This document shows, piece after piece, positions 6,344 to 8,409 of a stretch of DNA of 8,409 nucleotides; within the stretch, counting starts at the first letter, position 1, and each line of letters opens with the position of its first letter. The notes under the pieces are model-generated. The model saw nothing but the letters and a program-made list of their open reading frames with translations. It made no database searches and was not told the DNA's origin. This DNA is from Caulobacteraceae bacterium (GTDB taxonomy: Bacteria > Pseudomonadota > Alphaproteobacteria > Caulobacterales > Caulobacteraceae). The stretch lies in the NCBI GenBank assembly GCA_947479185.1, contig CANJYY010000093.1:1-8409 (forward strand), read 5' to 3'. The translations under genes and the position numbers were made by a program.

Positions 6344-6748
6344 ATGCTGAGACTTGTGCTGGGCGTGCTGGCGGGCGTGGCGGCGGGGTTCGCCACGGTG
6401 TTCCTGATCGAGTTGATCTCGGGGAAACTCTATCCGATGCCCGCCGGGCTCGATCCGACCAATGCCGAGGGCATGAAGGCCTATATCGCGGGCCTGCCGG
6501 GCGGCGCCTTCGCGCTGGTGCTGGCGGCGATGACCCTTGGCGCCTTCGACGCGGCGGCCATCGCGGCAGTGATCGCCGGCCGGCGGCGGGTGGCAGGATG
6601 GATCGCCGGCGGCTTCATCGTGGCGGCGACCGTGGTCAACCTGATCGCCATTCCGCATCCGGTGTGGTTCGCGGCGGCCTCGGTGGTGCTGGCGGCGACC
6701 GGCGCCTGGCTCGGCGCGGCCCTCGGCGGAGAGCGTCGCGCGGTCTAG
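6344..6748 (+). CDS. Small four-helix membrane protein, unknown function
   Basis: The 134-residue product has four hydrophobic stretches (about 2-26, 53-78, 83-102 and 106-127) and ends in a short basic tail. The first loop holds YPMPAGLDPTNAEGMKAYIA (30-49), and a later IPHPVWF (102-108) is reminiscent of an uncharacterised membrane family scattered through Proteobacteria and Bacteroidetes. No catalytic residues stand out and I assign no function. The start is secure: GGAGG ends six bases before the ATG. It is divergent from the alpha/beta hydrolase with only 44 bases between starts, so promoters must overlap or lie inside the neighbour's 5' end. Its TAG stop overlaps the TAG of the convergent M23 peptidase gene in a shared CTAG, leaving no room for a terminator between them. 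Confidence 0.85.
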   Translation: MLRLVLGVLAGVAAGFATVFLIELISGKLYPMPAGLDPTNAEGMKAYIAGLPGGAFALVLAAMTLGAFDAAAIAAVIAGRRRVAGWIAGGFIVAATVVNLIAIPHPVWFAAASVVLAATGAWLGAALGGERRAV

Positions 6749-7680
6749 CCGACCGCCGACCGGCCGATCGGCAGGTCGCCGGCGTGGGGGTCGAACACAG
6801 GCAGGGCCGACGGCGTCGTCACCGGCGCGATCGGCGAGGCGACCTTGCCGCGCGCCTGCATCTTGGCCGAGGCGTCCGACGGCAGGATGGTCGCGCGGAC
6901 GCGGCCGTCCGCGGCGGCCGGCTTGATCACGACCCGGTCAGCGCGCGGCCGGGCGGCGACGCCTCTGGGCCAGTCGGACACCTGGGCGATGCGCACCAGC
7001 CGCGGCACCCGCGCGGCGTCGCGCAGCGGCAGGTCGGCGGCTGTGGCGAAGGTCCGCCCCATGAAGGCCACCGGATTGAGCGGCCGGCCATCCTCGCGGA
7101 TCTCGAAATGCAGGTGCGCGCCCGTCGAGCGGCCGCTGTCGCCGACATAGGCCACCACCGCGCCCGTCGGCACGGGCGAGCCGGCCTTGAGTCCCGGGGC
7201 GATGCGGCCGAGGTGGGCGTACAGTGAGGTGAGGCCGTCGCCGTGGGCGACCTCGACGAACCGGCCGTAGCCGCCGTCGACGCCGGTGCGCAGAACCGTC
7301 CCGGCCAGGGTCACCTGGATCGGCGTGCCGTTCGGGGCCGCGATGTCGACGCCCTCGTGCAGGCGGCCGCCCTCTTCCCACGGCATCTTGCGCAGGCCGA
7401 ACGGCGAGTTGACGGCGAAGCCGGTCAGCGGCGCGGCGAAGGCGAACTTGGCCTGCTCGATCGACGGGTGGTCGGCGACGACGGCCGGGGCCACGGCCGG
7501 CTTCAGCCGCGCGGCCGCCTCCGCGCGGGACGGCAGGCTGGCGTGGGCGGACACAACGGCGACGGCGCCCATCAGGACGGCGGCGAGACCGGTGCCCAGC
7601 AGGGGCGGAAAGCGGCTCTCGCGGGTAAGCAATTCACGCAACAAGGATCGGCCTCGTGGTTCATGTCGAGCTATACGCAC
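6745..7680 (-). CDS. M23 family (LytM-type) metallopeptidase
   Basis: Zinc endopeptidases of this family cut peptidoglycan cross-bridges or stems, or act as regulators of amidases when degenerate. The 311-residue product has a membrane or signal segment at about 29-47, a short linker, then the M23 domain (about 80-205). All active-site residues are present: HEGVD (His108 and Asp112, zinc), YAHL (His156, catalytic) and HLHFE (His189 catalytic, His191 zinc). It is therefore probably an active periplasmic enzyme. A tail of about 105 residues follows, rich in Ala, Pro and Arg with no domain recognised. The start is uncertain: GTG at 7680 lacks a clear ribosome site, while TTG at 7644 has GAGG seven bases before it and would still keep the membrane segment. 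No coiled-coil domain is seen, unlike EnvC-type proteins. The 3' end overlaps its convergent neighbour by four bases. Confidence 0.9.
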   Translation of the reverse strand: MRIARHEPRGRSLLRELLTRESRFPPLLGTGLAAVLMGAVAVVSAHASLPSRAEAAARLKPAVAPAVVADHPSIEQAKFAFAAPLTGFAVNSPFGLRKMPWEEGGRLHEGVDIAAPNGTPIQVTLAGTVLRTGVDGGYGRFVEVAHGDGLTSLYAHLGRIAPGLKAGSPVPTGAVVAYVGDSGRSTGAHLHFEIREDGRPLNPVAFMGRTFATAADLPLRDAARVPRLVRIAQVSDWPRGVAARPRADRVVIKPAAADGRVRATILPSDASAKMQARGKVASPIAPVTTPSALPVFDPHAGDLPIGRSAVG

Positions 7681-7871
7681 GGTGCGACGAGGTCTGACGC
7701 ACCAGCTTCGACGTTCATGAAAACTTGAGGCCGGCGATATGCTGGCCCAACCCGGCGAGATTATGTCCGGAAGCCGGGCGGTTTATTCTGTGGGCGTTCC
7801 GGAGGCAACCCCGGAGGGCTCGGATAGACTCTGGCGGGGGTGGCGTTGCTGTGGGCGCTGGCGATTGGGAA
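7681..7871. other. Gene-free upstream region of the M23 gene
   Basis: No coding or RNA gene is supported here. It contains an inverted repeat, CCCGGC (7751-7756) with GCCGGG (7773-7778), followed by a mildly T-rich GGTTTATTCTG, which is too weak to call a terminator. Two GANTC sites lie at 7827-7831 and 7869-7873. Promoter elements for the M23 gene are expected here, but none stands out. Confidence 0.5.
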
Positions 7872-8039
7872 TCCTCCCCACAAGCGAAGCGCGCTGGGGA
7901 GGGGGACCCTGCGGAGCAGGGTGGAGGGGTCAGCGCCGGGTTCACCGGAGGGGCCGGAATTCAGGAGGGGGCCGTTGGCGTCAGCGCCGCCCCCTCCACC
8001 GCCCTCCGGGCGGTCCCCCTCCCCGCGACGCGGGGAGGA
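7872..8039. repeat. Inverted pair of G/C-rich double-hairpin elements
   Basis: Arm 1 (7872-7937, +) and arm 2 (7977-8039, minus strand) share one plan: CCTCCCC-loop-GGGGAGG, then GGGA, a seven-base stem with GGA loop, then GGAGGGG and AGCGCC. In arm 1 the inner stem is ACCCTGC/GCAGGGT (7906-7922). In arm 2 it is ACCGCCC/GGGCGGT (7998-8014, read on the minus strand). The stem sequence differs but pairing and loop are kept. The outer hairpins pair 7873-7879 with 7896-7902 and 8018-8024 with 8032-8038. A centre of about 39 bases separates the arms. The element lies downstream of pntB and upstream of the M23 gene and may serve as a transcript end for pntB. Such G-rich repeats are, to my recollection, common in Caulobacterales gaps. 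No transposase is present. Confidence 0.8.
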
Positions 8040-8071
8040 AGGCAGGAAGGGGATGGTTGGGCGGCTAGCCC

Positions 8072-8409
8072 CTAGAGGTTCTTCACGATCCCTTCGACCA
8101 TCTTCTTGGCGTCGGCGAACAGCATCATGGTGTTGTCGCGGAAGAACAGTTCGTTCTCCACGCCGGCGTAGCCGCTGGACATGCCGCGCTTCACGAACAG
8201 CACCGTGCGGGCCTTTTCGACGTCGAGGATCGGCATACCGTAGATGGCGCTGGTCGGGTCGGTCTTGGCGGCCGGGTTGGTCACGTCGTTGGCCCCGATG
8301 ACGAAGGCCACGTCGGCGGTCGGGAACTCGGCGTTGATGTCCTCCAGCTCGAACACCTCGTCATAGGGGACGTTGGCCTCGGCCAGCAGCACGTTCATGT
8401 GGCCCGGCA
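8072..8409 (-). CDS. pntB: NAD(P) transhydrogenase subunit beta, C-terminal part (partial)
   Basis: Proton-translocating transhydrogenase uses the proton gradient to transfer hydride from NADH to NADP+ across the inner membrane. The window holds only the last 112 codons or so of the beta subunit, its cytoplasmic NADP-binding domain III. Recognisable landmarks are [18 protein letters not shown] at the visible beginning, [10 protein letters not shown], the [10 protein letters not shown] segment, [17 protein letters not shown] (NADP-binding loop) and [17 protein letters not shown] at the end. The reading frame runs off the right edge of the window, so the ATG at 8398 is an internal methionine and not the start. 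The subunit is normally around 460 residues with membrane helices before this domain, and a pntA gene would be expected beyond the edge. No defects are visible in the part present. Confidence 0.96.
   Translation of the reverse strand, partial: PGHMNVLLAEANVPYDEVFELEDINAEFPTADVAFVIGANDVTNPAAKTDPTSAIYGMPILDVEKARTVLFVKRGMSSGYAGVENELFFRDNTMMLFADAKKMVEGIVKNL

Noticed and set aside
7751..7790. Intrinsic terminator at the CCCGGC/GCCGGG repeat
   Set aside because: The stem is only six bases with a 16-base loop and no proper T tract.
7725..8301. Several + strand frames spanning the G-rich repeat and pntB
   Set aside because: They encode Gly/Arg/Pro-rich sequence built from the inverted repeat and the antisense of pntB, with no plausible ribosome sites.
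1..8409. Defence island, prophage, integron, CRISPR, IS or toxin-antitoxin system
   Set aside because: All identifiable genes are chromosomal housekeeping or accessory core genes, no transposase, integrase or spacer-repeat structure is visible, and composition is uniform.

Overview
The window is a GC-rich, densely packed stretch of core chromosome from an alphaproteobacterium, most likely the Caulobacterales (Caulobacter/Phenylobacterium/Brevundimonas type). Reasons: a COQ9-family gene sits head-to-head with rpsU, the encoded proteins look alphaproteobacterial, GANTC (CcrM-type) sites cluster upstream of purE, a Caulobacter-like promoter lies before rpsU, and the gaps hold REP-like palindromes. 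Genus-level placement is inference. I see no phage, IS element, CRISPR array, tRNA or rRNA.

Layout. 1-187: leader and probable promoter of purE. 188-1752: purE-purK (+), overlapping by one base, which convert AIR to CAIR in purine synthesis. 1759-1876: an inverted pair of REP-like hairpins in the gap between convergent purK and COQ9. 1888-2520 (-): COQ9-family ubiquinone accessory protein, divergent from rpsU (2685-2924, +), whose only plausible start is CTG behind a strong Shine-Dalgarno sequence. rpsU ends at a good intrinsic terminator (2950-2979), followed by a second REP pair (2999-3104). 3119-6299 (-): a probable three-gene operon read from high to low coordinates: membrane-anchored alpha/beta hydrolase, ABC-2 ATPase, ABC-2 permease (the last two overlap by ATGA). 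6344-6748 (+): small four-helix membrane protein of unknown role. 6745-7680 (-): exported or anchored M23 (LytM-type) peptidase, sharing a palindromic CTAG as overlapping stop codons with the preceding gene. 7681-8071: a 391-base gap with no gene and a second kind of inverted-repeat hairpin element (7872-8039). 8072-8409 (-): the C-terminal NADP-binding domain of transhydrogenase subunit beta (pntB), cut by the window edge.

The genes are ordinary housekeeping or accessory core genes, and I found no convincing new multi-gene system. The most interesting signals are non-coding. Two families of intergenic palindromes show compensatory base changes between copies, which argues that each arm is maintained as its own hairpin. 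A ribosomal protein gene also appears to start at CTG, which would hide it from standard gene callers.
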